Assembly (NCBI GenBank): GCA_964642855.1
Contig: CAZXSK010000014.1
Coordinates: 1-64,000, forward strand
Direction of reading: 5' to 3'
DNA from: CAZXSK01 sp964642855
Lineage (GTDB): Bacteria; Planctomycetota; Phycisphaerae; SM23-33
DNA length: 64,000 nt
A model generated the notes under the pieces. The model did no database searches. It had not been told where the DNA came from and worked only from the letters and a program-made list of their open reading frames with translations. Positions 7,159 to 16,247 of the stretch are shown here, one piece after another. Numbering within the stretch: position 1 is the stretch's first letter; each line of letters opens with the position of its first letter. A program made the position numbers and the translations under genes.

Positions 7159-7950
7159 ATGCACCAGACCGCCGACATGTCGAACGCTCGGACGAACCGT
7201 ACCGCCGAGGGACACAACTCGCCCGGACTCAGGCGGTGGAAGATCGTGTTGCTTGCCGCGATGGTCCTTGCGGGCATGGCGGCTTCATTTCTGCTGCCCG
7301 TGCGAGACTGGCTGGTCACAGCACTCCGGTGGATCGACGGCCTCGGGCCGTGGAGCGCAGCGTTAGTCATCGCGATCTACGTACTCGCGTGCGTCCTCCT
7401 GCTGCCCGGGTCGGTGCTCACTCTCGGGGCGGGGTTCCTCTACGGCGTTCTGTGGGCAACGATGATCGTGTCCATCGCATCGACGCTCGGAGCGACGGCT
7501 GCGTTCCTCATCGGGCGGTACGTCGCACGTGGCTGGGTCTCGCGGAAGGTCGCCCAGCGGCCCGGGTTCCAGGCCGTCGATGACGCGCTGGGTCGCGAGG
7601 GATTCAAGATCGTCCTTCTCACGCGTTTGAGCCCGATCTTTCCGTTTAATTTCCTGAACTACGCCTTCGGCGTCACGCAGGTGCCCCTCTGGAAATTCGT
7701 GCTGGCATCCTGGCTGGGCATGATTCCCGGTACCATCATGTATGTGTACTTTGGGTCGGTGATGGGCTCGTTCGCCCAGGTCGCGGCCGGCCGGAGCGAG
7801 AAAAGCCCCGTCGAGTGGATCTTCTTCGGTGCGGGGCTCGTGATAGCCGTGGGGGTAACGCTATTTGTCACCCGCCTGGCGAGAAGAGCACTGAAGCAGG
7901 AAGTCGCCCTCCAGCCACGTGCCGCTCCGTGCGGCGGAGACGCCTCGTGA
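7159..7950 (+). CDS. TVP38/TMEM64 (DedA-superfamily) integral membrane protein
   Basis: This 263-residue protein has the TVP38/TMEM64 (SNARE-associated/VTT) layout. After a polar N-terminus comes a first membrane helix, then the conserved re-entrant core LPGSVLTLGAGFLYG, a glycine-rich helix ending in GRYVARGW, a short soluble link, and the second conserved core RLSPIFPFNFLNYAFGVT with its arginine. One more helix leads into a basic tail. The family is linked to lipid scrambling or envelope transport. Start choice is open between 7159 and 7177, as neither has a strong ribosome binding site. Its stop overlaps the GTG start of the transferase fusion, and TVP38 proteins commonly neighbour rSAM/selenodomain-associated transferases, which fits the next two genes. 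Confidence 0.88.
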   Translation: MHQTADMSNARTNRTAEGHNSPGLRRWKIVLLAAMVLAGMAASFLLPVRDWLVTALRWIDGLGPWSAALVIAIYVLACVLLLPGSVLTLGAGFLYGVLWATMIVSIASTLGATAAFLIGRYVARGWVSRKVAQRPGFQAVDDALGREGFKIVLLTRLSPIFPFNFLNYAFGVTQVPLWKFVLASWLGMIPGTIMYVYFGSVMGSFAQVAAGRSEKSPVEWIFFGAGLVIAVGVTLFVTRLARRALKQEVALQPRAAPCGGDAS

Positions 7951-9278
7951 ATCCTTCATCCGTTGAAGACGGTTGCGGCAGGAACGCCGGGCCTGGCCGG
8001 GTGATTGTTTTCACACGCTATCCCGAGCCAGGGCGGACGAAGACTCGTCTGATCCCCGCCCTGGGAACCGTCGGGGCGGCCCGCCTGCACCAGCGGATGG
8101 CTGAGCTGCTGATGGCCAGGCTGTCGCACCTTCAGCCCCCCGTGGAGCTGGAGGTCCGGTATACCGGCGGAGATGAAACGCTCATGCGACGCTGGCTGGG
8201 CAGGGGCGTGACCATCCGGCCTCAGCCCGGAGGCGACCTGGGACAGCGGATGGACATGTGCATCCGGGCCGCTTTTCGCGAAGGCGCCCGGCGTGTGATC
8301 CTGGCAGGAACCGATTGCCCCTCGGCCACGGTCACTGACATCCGCCATGCGATGAAAATGCTGACCGGACGGGAGATGGTGCTTGGGCCGACGATCGACG
8401 GTGGATACTGGCTGATTGGCCTGTCTCGCCCTGCGAGGGTCTTCCGCGACATCCCGTGGAGTTCCACCGACACATGCAGAGAAACCCTTGCCCGGGCCGA
8501 GCAACTCGGGTTGCGGGTAGCCTGCCTGCCGACGACACGGGACGTCGATCATCCGGGGGACCTTGCCCACCTCCCGGCCGGCCTGGCCGGTCCGAACCCC
8601 TGGCTGAGTGTGGTGGTCTGTTCGCTCAACGACCGGCCGACCATCGGCCGATGTCTTGGGGCTTCAGCCGGGGAAGGTATCGAACAGATCGTCGCAGACG
8701 GCGGCAGCGAAGACAACACGCCTGCCATCGCGCGGGATGCGGGCGCCACGGTGATTGCCGCGCCTCCGGGACGGGCCCGTCAGCTTCGTGCGGGCTTCGA
8801 CGTTTCGCACGGGCACGTCGTGCTGCTGCTGCACGCCGACACGATCGTCCCGGCCGGGTTCGATGAGATGATCTTTCGTGCCCTGCTTGACCGCAACGTA
8901 TCAGCCGGGGCGTTCGCGTTTCACACCGACTATGATGTTCCAGCGATGTCACTGATCGACAGGCTGGTGAGCTTCCGTTCCCGACACCTTCGCCTGCCCT
9001 ACGGCGACCAGGGACTGTTCGCGACGCGCGACCGACTGCGGGAGGTCGGTGGCGTGCCGGATACGCCGCTTGCGGAAGATTTCTTTCTGGTCCGCCGGCT
9101 CGCCCGGGGGGGGCGGATTGTCACCTTGCCCGCCCGGGCGGTCACGTCGGGGCGACGATGGCGGAGGCTGGGCGTTCTGCGCACAACGTGGATCAATCAA
9201 CTCGTTGCAGCCGGACTATGGCTGGGCGTCGATCCGTCGCGCCTGGCCGGCGTGTATGCATGGAAGTCTGACGGGTAA
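7947..9278 (+). CDS. Fused rSAM/selenodomain-associated transferases 1 and 2
   Basis: This 443-residue protein joins two sugar-transferase-like domains that are usually separate genes. Residues about 15-205 match the TIGR04282 type (DUF2064, a nucleotidyl/glycosyl-transferase-like fold): VIVFTRYPEPGRTKTRLIPA, then GTDCPS and DGGYWLIGL. Residues about 213-440 match the TIGR04283 type, a GT-A glycosyltransferase: LSVVVCSLND, ADGGSEDNT, the HADT metal-binding element, and a YGDQGLF plus LAEDFFLVRRL acceptor region. The GTG at 7947 overlaps the stop of the TVP38 gene (GTGA), so I prefer it to an ATG 132 bp further upstream inside that gene. The family names come from co-occurrence with ArsS-like radical SAM/Cys-rich proteins. 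Here the neighbour is a different radical SAM fusion. The product is unknown. Confidence 0.85.
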   Translation: MNPSSVEDGCGRNAGPGRVIVFTRYPEPGRTKTRLIPALGTVGAARLHQRMAELLMARLSHLQPPVELEVRYTGGDETLMRRWLGRGVTIRPQPGGDLGQRMDMCIRAAFREGARRVILAGTDCPSATVTDIRHAMKMLTGREMVLGPTIDGGYWLIGLSRPARVFRDIPWSSTDTCRETLARAEQLGLRVACLPTTRDVDHPGDLAHLPAGLAGPNPWLSVVVCSLNDRPTIGRCLGASAGEGIEQIVADGGSEDNTPAIARDAGATVIAAPPGRARQLRAGFDVSHGHVVLLLHADTIVPAGFDEMIFRALLDRNVSAGAFAFHTDYDVPAMSLIDRLVSFRSRHLRLPYGDQGLFATRDRLREVGGVPDTPLAEDFFLVRRLARGGRIVTLPARAVTSGRRWRRLGVLRTTWINQLVAAGLWLGVDPSRLAGVYAWKSDG

Positions 9279-9398
9279 TGGAACGCGGGCCCGTGACCAT
9301 GCGATGAGGCAATCGGACTTGTGCGATCGCCGTCGCGCGAGGTCGACGACGAACACCGCCTACGCCCAGCGGGCGGGGAACAACGTCAGGAGCAAATG

Positions 9399-12300
9399 AT
9401 GGCCAGGAACGTAACACGCTGGACACGCCTGACCTCACACGACCTGCCCGTATATGTGCTGCCCGACGGGCCCGAGTGGTTCGTGCCCAATCGCAGCGGA
9501 GACGAACTCCTGCGCAGACTGCAGTCGGATCCGTCGCGTGATCCAGCCGCCGACGCGTTGCGATTCCTCGACCGCCTGCCGGACGGTTCGCCCTCACGCT
9601 ACAGCGGGCGATCGGATGAACGATCGCTGGACCGCCTTTCGGAGCTCTGGCTGCACGTGACCGACCGCTGCAATCTGGCCTGCAGACACTGCCTGGTCGG
9701 CTGCGCCCCGGGCGAAGCGGACGAACTCTCAGCCGACCGCGCCTTGCACTATGCACGGCAGGCAGCCGACGCCGGGTGCAGAGTCTTCGCGATTACCGGC
9801 GGCGAACCGCTGATGCATCCCGGGCTCCAGCTGCTGCTGGAAGGGCTGCTGAACCTGCCCCACGCCCGCGTGGCCATGCTCACCAACGGCACCCTGCTGA
9901 CCGACCGGCTGGAGATGCTCACCTCGGTGGACAAGGCCCGGCTGCACCTTCAGGTGTCGATGGACGGCCTGGAGGACAACCACGATCGCATCCGGGGGCG
10001 GGGGGCATGGCAGCACCTGACCGATCAGGTGTCCGCCGCGGTCGACGCGAACCTGCCGCTGACGCTCTCGATGTGCGTCGACGCGAGCAATGTAGATGAC
10101 ATTCCAGAGATCGTGAGATACGCCGGGCAGGTCGGAATCGCGAATGTCCACTTCCTGTGGTACTTCGTGCGAGGCCGGGCCAGACGGCAGCAGATGCCCG
10201 ATCTCGACCGCTTGTTCAGCTGCCTGGTGCAGGCAGCCGATGCCGGCCGGGACGCGGGAGTGAGCATCGACAACCTCGACGCCGTCGCCTCGCAAGTCTT
10301 CGCTCCGCCCCGAACGATCCACGACGGCACGGGAGCCGGCTGGGACAGCCTCGCCCTCGGTCCCGGAGAGCAGGTCTACCCCTCGGCTGCGACAGTGGGC
10401 ATTTCCGAGCTCTCGACGCACGCACGCGGCGACCTGCTGACCGCATGGCGCGAAAGCCCGACGCTGCAGCGCGTCCGCCAGGCTACGATCGCCGGCGGCG
10501 ATCGACCCATGCGACGAATCACCGGGGGCGGAGACATGGACCACAGCTACACCTTCGCCGGGAGCTTCGTCGGCGACGATCCATACCTGCCGCTGATCGA
10601 GCGACTGGCGCTGTGGCTGATCGAGCGGGAGGCGACCCGCCAGTCGCCCGAAGGCCGACCCGCCCTGCGCCTGAAGATGGGCGACATTCTGGAGACCTGC
10701 GGCGACGGCGGACGGGTCGCGATGACCCACAGCAACTGCCTGCTTTCGCTGGCGGAAGAAGGTGGGCAATCGGCTGTCAAACGTTTCTACGCCTCCGCGG
10801 CCGCGACAGACAAAACCGACATCCTCAACCCGGTCGCCTACCCGCAGGAACTGATGGATCACATCCCGCCAGCGCACCGTTTCCGCGGGTATGGTTGCGG
10901 CAGCCCGGTGATCGACGCGGCCCTCCAGCCGGGCGAAACGGCTGTTGATCTCGGGTGCGGCACGGGTGTGGAGTGCTACCTTGCGGCCCGCGCGGTTGGC
11001 GGGGTCGGACAGGTCGTTGGGGTGGACATGCTGGAGCAGATGCTGGACCGCGCGCGACGGGGATCCCGCGGCGTGGCGGAGAACCTCGGCTACGACAACC
11101 TGAGGTTCGTGCAAGGCTACCTGGAAGACTTGCCCCTACCAGACGCCTGCGCCGATGTTGTCCTCTCCAATTGCGTGCTGAACCTTTCGACGCACAAGCG
11201 CAAGCTCTTCGGGGAGATCCGACGCATTCTCAGGCCCGGCGGGCGGATCGTCGCCTCCGATGTCGTCACCGAGACCGATCCGGGCCCGACCATCCGCAAT
11301 GACGAAACCCTCCGCGGGGAATGCCTCGGCGGCGCCCTGACCCAGAAGGACCTGGTTGGCCTGCTCGACGAAAGCGGATTCACCCGGATCGAAGTGCTCC
11401 GTCGCGCCCCGTATCGTACCGTCCGCGGCCACGCGTTCTACTCGATGACCTTCCGCGCATTCCGCCCCGAGCCTGTGCGGCGGGAACATGTTCAGGTGAT
11501 GTATCGCGGACCGATGGAATCAATCGCAACGCGGGAAGGAACCATCCTGCGAGCCGGGTGCACCGCCTGGGTTCGTCAAGGCGAAATTGCAGGCCTGACC
11601 GGAGAGGTGCTGGTCCTCGACGACCGACCGGCCGACCCCCTGGCCGCATCGAGCTGTTGTTGCGGGCCTTCGGATGATGTCTCATCGCAGACCGCGGGCG
11701 CGGCGGATACTGCGATGACCTTCGCGGACAGACTCATGGCGACAGAGGCTTCGGCCTGCTGCTGCGGATCGGACTCCGGCGCGACCGGCGCATACAAAAC
11801 AACTTCGGACGGGGGCCAGGCCTCGTGCTCGCCTGCGTTGCATACCTGCGGGTGCATGGTGTGTGGCCTGTCGCTGGAGTATTCCCGTCCCCGGGAGGTG
11901 GCCTGCGAGTTCTGCTGCAACGTCGAGACGACCGAAGCCATATGCCCGGCTGGGCATTACGTATGCGACGCCTGCCACAGCCGCAACGCTCTCGAGGTGG
12001 TCACGCGCATCTGCCTTAACACGCGTGAGACGGACATGGTCGCCCTGCTGGAAACGATCCGCCGTCACGAAGCCATCGGCCTGCACGGGCCGGAGCATCA
12101 CGGCATGACCGCGGGGATCATGCTGGCGACGTGGCGGAATCTCGGTGGGATCATCAACAACCAAGAGATCCTTCGGGGCATCGAGAGAGGCATGAAGGTT
12201 CCGGGCGGAGCGTGCGGCTTTCTGGGGGTCTGCGGAGCCGCTGCGGGGGTCGGAGCCGGGCTGGCGATGATTCTCGAGGCCACACCGGTTCGACCTGCTG

Positions 12301-12548
12301 CCCGCAGCCAGGTGATGCGCGCCGTAGCGGACGTAATGACCAGGCAGGGACAGTTCGACGCAAGCCGGTGCTGTCAGCGGGAGTCCTGGGTGGCGCTTCG
12401 GGCGGCTGCGGAGATCTCCCGGGGCCTGATCGAGCCCGCGCTGCGGGCGAACGGAATTCCGGAGTGTCAGCAGGCGTCCGAGAACACCGAATGCATCGGC
12501 AAACGGTGTCCGCTGGCGCCGGTTGCCCACCCTGCCAGCCGAACATAG
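9399..12548 (+). CDS. Radical SAM / arsenite-methyltransferase-like / Cys-rich DUF5714-like fusion protein
   Basis: This 1049-residue cytoplasmic protein has at least three parts. (1) A leading segment (about 5-45, with LPVYVLPDGPEWFVP) is followed by a radical SAM domain with the cluster motif CNLACRHC (Cys91, Cys95, Cys98) and the ITGGEPLMHP signature. (2) At about 480-690 lies a class I SAM methyltransferase with VDLGCGTGVE and a VLSNCVLNL motif IV, closest in style to ArsM-type arsenite methyltransferases. (3) A cysteine-rich region has two separate CCCG motifs (about 753 and 787) and then a C-terminal domain of about 225 residues rich in Cys (CGCMVCGL, CEFCC, GHYVCDACH) resembling DUF5714. 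AGGAG at 9388-9392 supports the ATG at 9399. The gene lies 120 bp after the fused transferases. A role in modifying a thiol, metalloid or selenium-containing small molecule is inference. Confidence 0.85.
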   Translation: MARNVTRWTRLTSHDLPVYVLPDGPEWFVPNRSGDELLRRLQSDPSRDPAADALRFLDRLPDGSPSRYSGRSDERSLDRLSELWLHVTDRCNLACRHCLVGCAPGEADELSADRALHYARQAADAGCRVFAITGGEPLMHPGLQLLLEGLLNLPHARVAMLTNGTLLTDRLEMLTSVDKARLHLQVSMDGLEDNHDRIRGRGAWQHLTDQVSAAVDANLPLTLSMCVDASNVDDIPEIVRYAGQVGIANVHFLWYFVRGRARRQQMPDLDRLFSCLVQAADAGRDAGVSIDNLDAVASQVFAPPRTIHDGTGAGWDSLALGPGEQVYPSAATVGISELSTHARGDLLTAWRESPTLQRVRQATIAGGDRPMRRITGGGDMDHSYTFAGSFVGDDPYLPLIERLALWLIEREATRQSPEGRPALRLKMGDILETCGDGGRVAMTHSNCLLSLAEEGGQSAVKRFYASAAATDKTDILNPVAYPQELMDHIPPAHRFRGYGCGSPVIDAALQPGETAVDLGCGTGVECYLAARAVGGVGQVVGVDMLEQMLDRARRGSRGVAENLGYDNLRFVQGYLEDLPLPDACADVVLSNCVLNLSTHKRKLFGEIRRILRPGGRIVASDVVTETDPGPTIRNDETLRGECLGGALTQKDLVGLLDESGFTRIEVLRRAPYRTVRGHAFYSMTFRAFRPEPVRREHVQVMYRGPMESIATREGTILRAGCTAWVRQGEIAGLTGEVLVLDDRPADPLAASSCCCGPSDDVSSQTAGAADTAMTFADRLMATEASACCCGSDSGATGAYKTTSDGGQASCSPALHTCGCMVCGLSLEYSRPREVACEFCCNVETTEAICPAGHYVCDACHSRNALEVVTRICLNTRETDMVALLETIRRHEAIGLHGPEHHGMTAGIMLATWRNLGGIINNQEILRGIERGMKVPGGACGFLGVCGAAAGVGAGLAMILEATPVRPAARSQVMRAVADVMTRQGQFDASRCCQRESWVALRAAAEISRGLIEPALRANGIPECQQASENTECIGKRCPLAPVAHPASRT

Positions 12549-12552
12549 CAGA

Positions 12553-12585
12553 GGGCCGGAGTCGCGAGGTCGCAACGTCCGGCCC
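12553..12585 (+). terminator. Possible terminator hairpin between convergent genes
   Basis: GGGCCGGA (12553-12560) and TCCGGCCC (12578-12585) form an 8-bp G+C-rich stem with a 17-base loop between the stop of the radical SAM fusion gene and the convergent porin gene. The following sequence has only a weak T content (GATCTTG), so function is uncertain. Confidence 0.4.
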
Positions 12586-12633
12586 GATCTTGCTGTACCC
12601 GTCCGACAGACCGTTGGGCGCCCCCGAGGCGCT

Positions 12634-13902
12634 TCAGAAGTTGATGTTCATACGGAAGCCCAGCACGGCTGCATTGCTCACGCCGGAGACCCCGCCGGGG
12701 TTCCAGATGTACTGGAAGGACGACGAGACCGTCATCCATCCCGTAAGTTGAGCGCTGTAGTAGACCTCGAGCACCGATTCGTACCCGCGATCGTACCCGG
12801 CACGCTCCACCAGCGCCGCCCGCGCAAACCCCACGCCCAAGACGTCCTGATCCCGGGTGGGAACCGGACCCTTGTACTGGCCGCCGACTGACCAGAAGTT
12901 GCGAATGTCGGCCACGTCGCTGTCGGCGAAGCCGTAACGGGCAAACACGCCGAGTCCCTGGCTGTCTTCGGGGTCGGGCTGCTCTTTCCAGACCATCTGG
13001 TCGATGCTGACGTACGCGCCCACGTCGTCGCGCTTGGAGGACAGGCCGTGGTGGCGGGGCTTCGGCTGGGGGTCGTACCACACGCCGAACCGGTAGGCAC
13101 CGCGGAGGCTTCCGTTGGGCGAAGGCAGGGTGGGCGTCAACCCGGTCTCCAAGAGATACGTGAAGTAGTCCGGGCCATGAAAGGCAGTGTTGAATCCCGT
13201 TTCGCGCCAGTCGGCCTGGGCGTCGCCGAACCCACTGGCTACGTACAGCCATTCCGTCAACCCGGCGTAGACGACGGCGCCGATGCCGGGATCCGGGAAG
13301 GGGATGGTGGGGTTCAACCCCAGCCCGCCGTTGAAGAACTGGGTGGCGGCGCTGTTGGCGTAGCGGTTGCAGTCGAAGGCGACGGGGCAGTACTCGTGGT
13401 CGAAACCCCCGGTCAGGTCGATCTTGCCGACGCGGAACTGAAGCCTGCCTCCGAAGAGGATCTGCTCCCAGAACAGCTCGCTGAGGACGATGGCCTCGTC
13501 GCCGGAGGCCTGGCCGTTGACGCCCATCACGTCGCCAATCGAACGAGGGGACAGGCCCTGCGACCAATTGCCCTCCGCCAGCACCTGCACTGACGCGCCG
13601 GGGATCTTCAGGAGCTTCCCGAGGTCGGCGGAGGCCGTCAGATCGTAGTTGCCCGTCCACCGACCTTCATGCTTATGTGTGGCCAGTCCGCCCGAGAGGT
13701 TCAGCTGGTAGAACTGCGTGAGGTTCAGCCCGACCTCTACGCCGGCCTGCTCGCGAAGAGTCTCTCCGAACCCGAACCAGTTGTCCGTGGCGGTATCGCG
13801 AGTAAGCAGGTCGTCTGCATCGCTCCCCCCGGAGCTTTGGGCCAATCCCGGTCCCACGAACAGCAGCATCATGCCGGCCATCACAAGGAGCCTGGTTCGC
13901 AT
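12634..13902 (-). CDS. oprB: OprB-family carbohydrate-selective porin
   Basis: This 422-residue protein starts with a signal peptide (MRTRLLVMAGMMLLFVGPGLAQ) and then reads as an outer-membrane beta-barrel: alternating aromatic/hydrophobic strands with Gly-rich turns, and a C-terminal phenylalanine (FRMNINF), the usual BAM recognition end. Features of the OprB family include an early GVEVGLNLTQFYQLNLSGG strand, a GKIDLTGGFDHEY-like segment followed by FFNGGLG, and the late YYSAQLTGWMTVSSSFQYI strand. OprB porins admit mono- and oligosaccharides. The start at 13902 is supported by GGGGAGA immediately upstream; a longer reading frame extends to 14076 but lacks a signal peptide. It is convergent with the radical SAM gene and divergent from the DUF5107 gene. 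Confidence 0.88.
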   Translation of the reverse strand: MRTRLLVMAGMMLLFVGPGLAQSSGGSDADDLLTRDTATDNWFGFGETLREQAGVEVGLNLTQFYQLNLSGGLATHKHEGRWTGNYDLTASADLGKLLKIPGASVQVLAEGNWSQGLSPRSIGDVMGVNGQASGDEAIVLSELFWEQILFGGRLQFRVGKIDLTGGFDHEYCPVAFDCNRYANSAATQFFNGGLGLNPTIPFPDPGIGAVVYAGLTEWLYVASGFGDAQADWRETGFNTAFHGPDYFTYLLETGLTPTLPSPNGSLRGAYRFGVWYDPQPKPRHHGLSSKRDDVGAYVSIDQMVWKEQPDPEDSQGLGVFARYGFADSDVADIRNFWSVGGQYKGPVPTRDQDVLGVGFARAALVERAGYDRGYESVLEVYYSAQLTGWMTVSSSFQYIWNPGGVSGVSNAAVLGFRMNINF

Positions 13903-14116
13903 GATTTCTCCCCGAAAATCTGTCGTCAACATCTCAGGCTGTGGCCCGTCGTTGTGGGCCTGCCCCCGGCGGGCGAACCCGCATAGACGAGATATCGGAC
14001 GGAAATGTCCCCCACTTTTCCAGTTCCCGGAATACTCTGGGGCTTCTAACCTGGTGGTCTCGCGTTCCTTGAGCATCTGCGGAAAGATGGAACTGTTTCC
14101 CGATCCTGCGGTTGAG

Positions 14117-14122
14117 TATAGT
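14117..14122 (+). promoter_or_regulatory. Possible -10 element before the DUF5107/ankyrin operon
   Basis: TATAGT lies 38 bp upstream of the ATG at 14160. The expected -35 position reads TGTTTC, a poor match, so this is weak evidence. Confidence 0.25.
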
Positions 14123-14159
14123 GTCGCACGGGCCCGGACGGACTGGGGAAGGAGCCCAC

Positions 14160-16247
14160 ATGAATATCAAGTCCTCTGTGCAGGTCGCTGTCGCGATGAC
14201 CGCCTGCGCGTTGGTCCCGACCGCTGGGCAGAAAGTGCATGCCGGGCAGAAGCCAACCGACGCCGAGTCCGTATCCGTCTCGGCGGAGAGCTTCTCTCTG
14301 CCCTGGTGGACGTCCCGATCGGTCGGCTCGGTCGATCCATTCCACCCGCGTGCCCGAACGCGACTGAGCGGCTCGGAAGACCTCGCCGGCCAGCGTAGCT
14401 TCGACGCGATCGTTCTGGAAAACGAGTACCTGCGCGTGCGGGTGTGTCCGGAGATTGGCGGAGCGATCGCAAGCGCCACCTGCAAACTCACGGGCGAAGA
14501 TATCTTCTTCCGGGAGGGGCAGGCCAAGGACTGGCTGCCGTTCTGGGAATCGGGCGTCAAGGCGAGCTTCCCGTTCCGCGAGCACGGAATCCAGACCGTC
14601 GGCCAGGGGGCCTCCTGGCGGATCTTCCGACGCGACGATGGAAGCGTCACCCTCGCGATGTGGATGGAGTTCTCCCGGTTCTCGGGCATCGAAGACCGCT
14701 GGATCTATGGCCGCTATTCCAACATGACCCTCAGCCAGTTGGTCACACTCAGGCCGGGCGAATCGTCGTTTTCGACGACCTGTGCGATTGTCAACCCGCC
14801 CGCCTACAAGCAGGGCCGGCGGCTGTGGGTGGATATCATCCTACCCCGGGAGCACACGAAACAGGGCGTCATCCAGGGGCGACAACTGCCCCCCCAGAAC
14901 ACCACGACCGAGTGGATCTTCCCGGCCGCGTATGTATCCAGCCACAATGGCGCGAACCTCCGCCCGTACTCACAGAAGGACACCCCGATCGCCGCGCACG
15001 ACGGCACGCCGAGCATCTTCGCCTGGGACTACCGTTTCGGCTTCGCGGGTCTCTGGTATCCGCGGGTGGGAGTCAATCGCCTGATCCTGTTCGATCCGAA
15101 CGCCTCGCCGGGCTGCAAACAGTGGTTTCATGCCGGCCCGCCACCGCCGCCCGACCACTGGTGGCTGTTCAAGTACAACTTTGTCGAGCTCTGGCAGGGG
15201 ACGGACTCGGTGTTCGAGGGAGTGGAGAACTGGATCCAGCCTGGCGAGCGATTCGCGATGACCCAGCACTACACGATGATCCACGGGCTGGGGAAGGTGG
15301 ACTTCGCCAACAAGCAACTGGCCGTGCACGTAGAGCTCGACAGCGACGAGCCGAAGGTACAGCTTGCGTCGCTGAAGACACTTGCCGACGTCACGGTGCT
15401 GATCGACGGGAAAGCCATCGCCCGCGCAGACGTGATCCGTCCCGGGAAACACCTGGTGGTGAAGCTCGACGCTCCCCTGGATGCTGCCCGCGTGACCGTC
15501 CGCTCCGGGGACGCAGCACTGCTGGACAGGCGATTCCCGCTGGAGATTCCGCGCGAAACCTCGCGCCATGCGTTGATCCGTGAGGCGTGCAAGCGCACGC
15601 CCGTACAACTGGAACGCGGGGGCAACAACGCGCACCTCGGCGAAACCTTCCGGACGGCGATCGGTCGGTATCCTGCCGGCTCGGTCGGCCGCGGGAGGCT
15701 TCTGCTTCGCGACGGCTACCTGCGGGGGGCGATTCGCTGTCTGCAACAGGCTCTGGCCGTCGACGCAAACAGCGGCGAAGCCCACCATCTGCTGGGCGTT
15801 GCCCTGCTGGAGAGAGGCCGATCCAGTCAGGCCTCCCGGGCCTTCCGAGCAGCGGTGGAAGCAGAACACCCTCACTCCCCCGCCCGTTACTTCCTGGCGA
15901 TGCTTGCTCTGGCGGCAGAGGACCAGGACGAGGCGGTCAAGCAACTGACACAACTCGGGCGAGATATGCCCAGCCACTGGGAGGGCAGGTTGCTGCTGAC
16001 GGCCACGCTGGCGGCCCGATCCGAGACGCGGGACCTGGCGGCGAAGCGCCTGGCTGCGCTGCAGGCCGAGGACCCCGCCGACCCCCGGGCAGCCTGGATC
16101 GCCGCAAAGCTGGTCGATCCGGAGGATCCCGCTGCCAGCAGGACCCTGCGCGATCTGATGAAGGAAGCCGGAGCCACCCGACGGATCGAGGAGTTCCGCA
16201 AGGCGACCAGGGGAACGTACGTTTCACCGGAAAGGCTTGGTTACTGA
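14160..16247 (+). CDS. Exported DUF5107-type protein with C-terminal TPR repeats
   Basis: The 695-residue product begins with a probable signal peptide. Residues about 60-420 form a large beta-rich domain with a DUF5107-like pattern: LENEYLRVRVCPEIGGAIAS, a galactose-mutarotase-like opening, then aromatic-rich segments such as DHWWLFKYNFVELWQG. A beta-sandwich of about 80 residues follows (HVELDSDEPKV). From about residue 490 to the end the protein is helical with TPR features (LRDGYLRGAIRCLQQALAVD, then two more helix pairs). DUF5107 proteins are associated with carbohydrate binding or breakdown, but no catalytic residues can be named. AAGGAG precedes the ATG at 14160. The next gene starts immediately after the stop, with no spacing, so the three genes 14160-18547 form one operon. 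Confidence 0.75.
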   Translation: MNIKSSVQVAVAMTACALVPTAGQKVHAGQKPTDAESVSVSAESFSLPWWTSRSVGSVDPFHPRARTRLSGSEDLAGQRSFDAIVLENEYLRVRVCPEIGGAIASATCKLTGEDIFFREGQAKDWLPFWESGVKASFPFREHGIQTVGQGASWRIFRRDDGSVTLAMWMEFSRFSGIEDRWIYGRYSNMTLSQLVTLRPGESSFSTTCAIVNPPAYKQGRRLWVDIILPREHTKQGVIQGRQLPPQNTTTEWIFPAAYVSSHNGANLRPYSQKDTPIAAHDGTPSIFAWDYRFGFAGLWYPRVGVNRLILFDPNASPGCKQWFHAGPPPPPDHWWLFKYNFVELWQGTDSVFEGVENWIQPGERFAMTQHYTMIHGLGKVDFANKQLAVHVELDSDEPKVQLASLKTLADVTVLIDGKAIARADVIRPGKHLVVKLDAPLDAARVTVRSGDAALLDRRFPLEIPRETSRHALIREACKRTPVQLERGGNNAHLGETFRTAIGRYPAGSVGRGRLLLRDGYLRGAIRCLQQALAVDANSGEAHHLLGVALLERGRSSQASRAFRAAVEAEHPHSPARYFLAMLALAAEDQDEAVKQLTQLGRDMPSHWEGRLLLTATLAARSETRDLAAKRLAALQAEDPADPRAAWIAAKLVDPEDPAASRTLRDLMKEAGATRRIEEFRKATRGTYVSPERLGY

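Noticed and set aside
11655..11840. Selenocysteine codon in the Cys-rich region of the radical SAM fusion
   Set aside because: The associated transferase families are named for a selenodomain, so I looked for an in-frame TGA; the motifs are encoded by Cys codons throughout and the frame is open.
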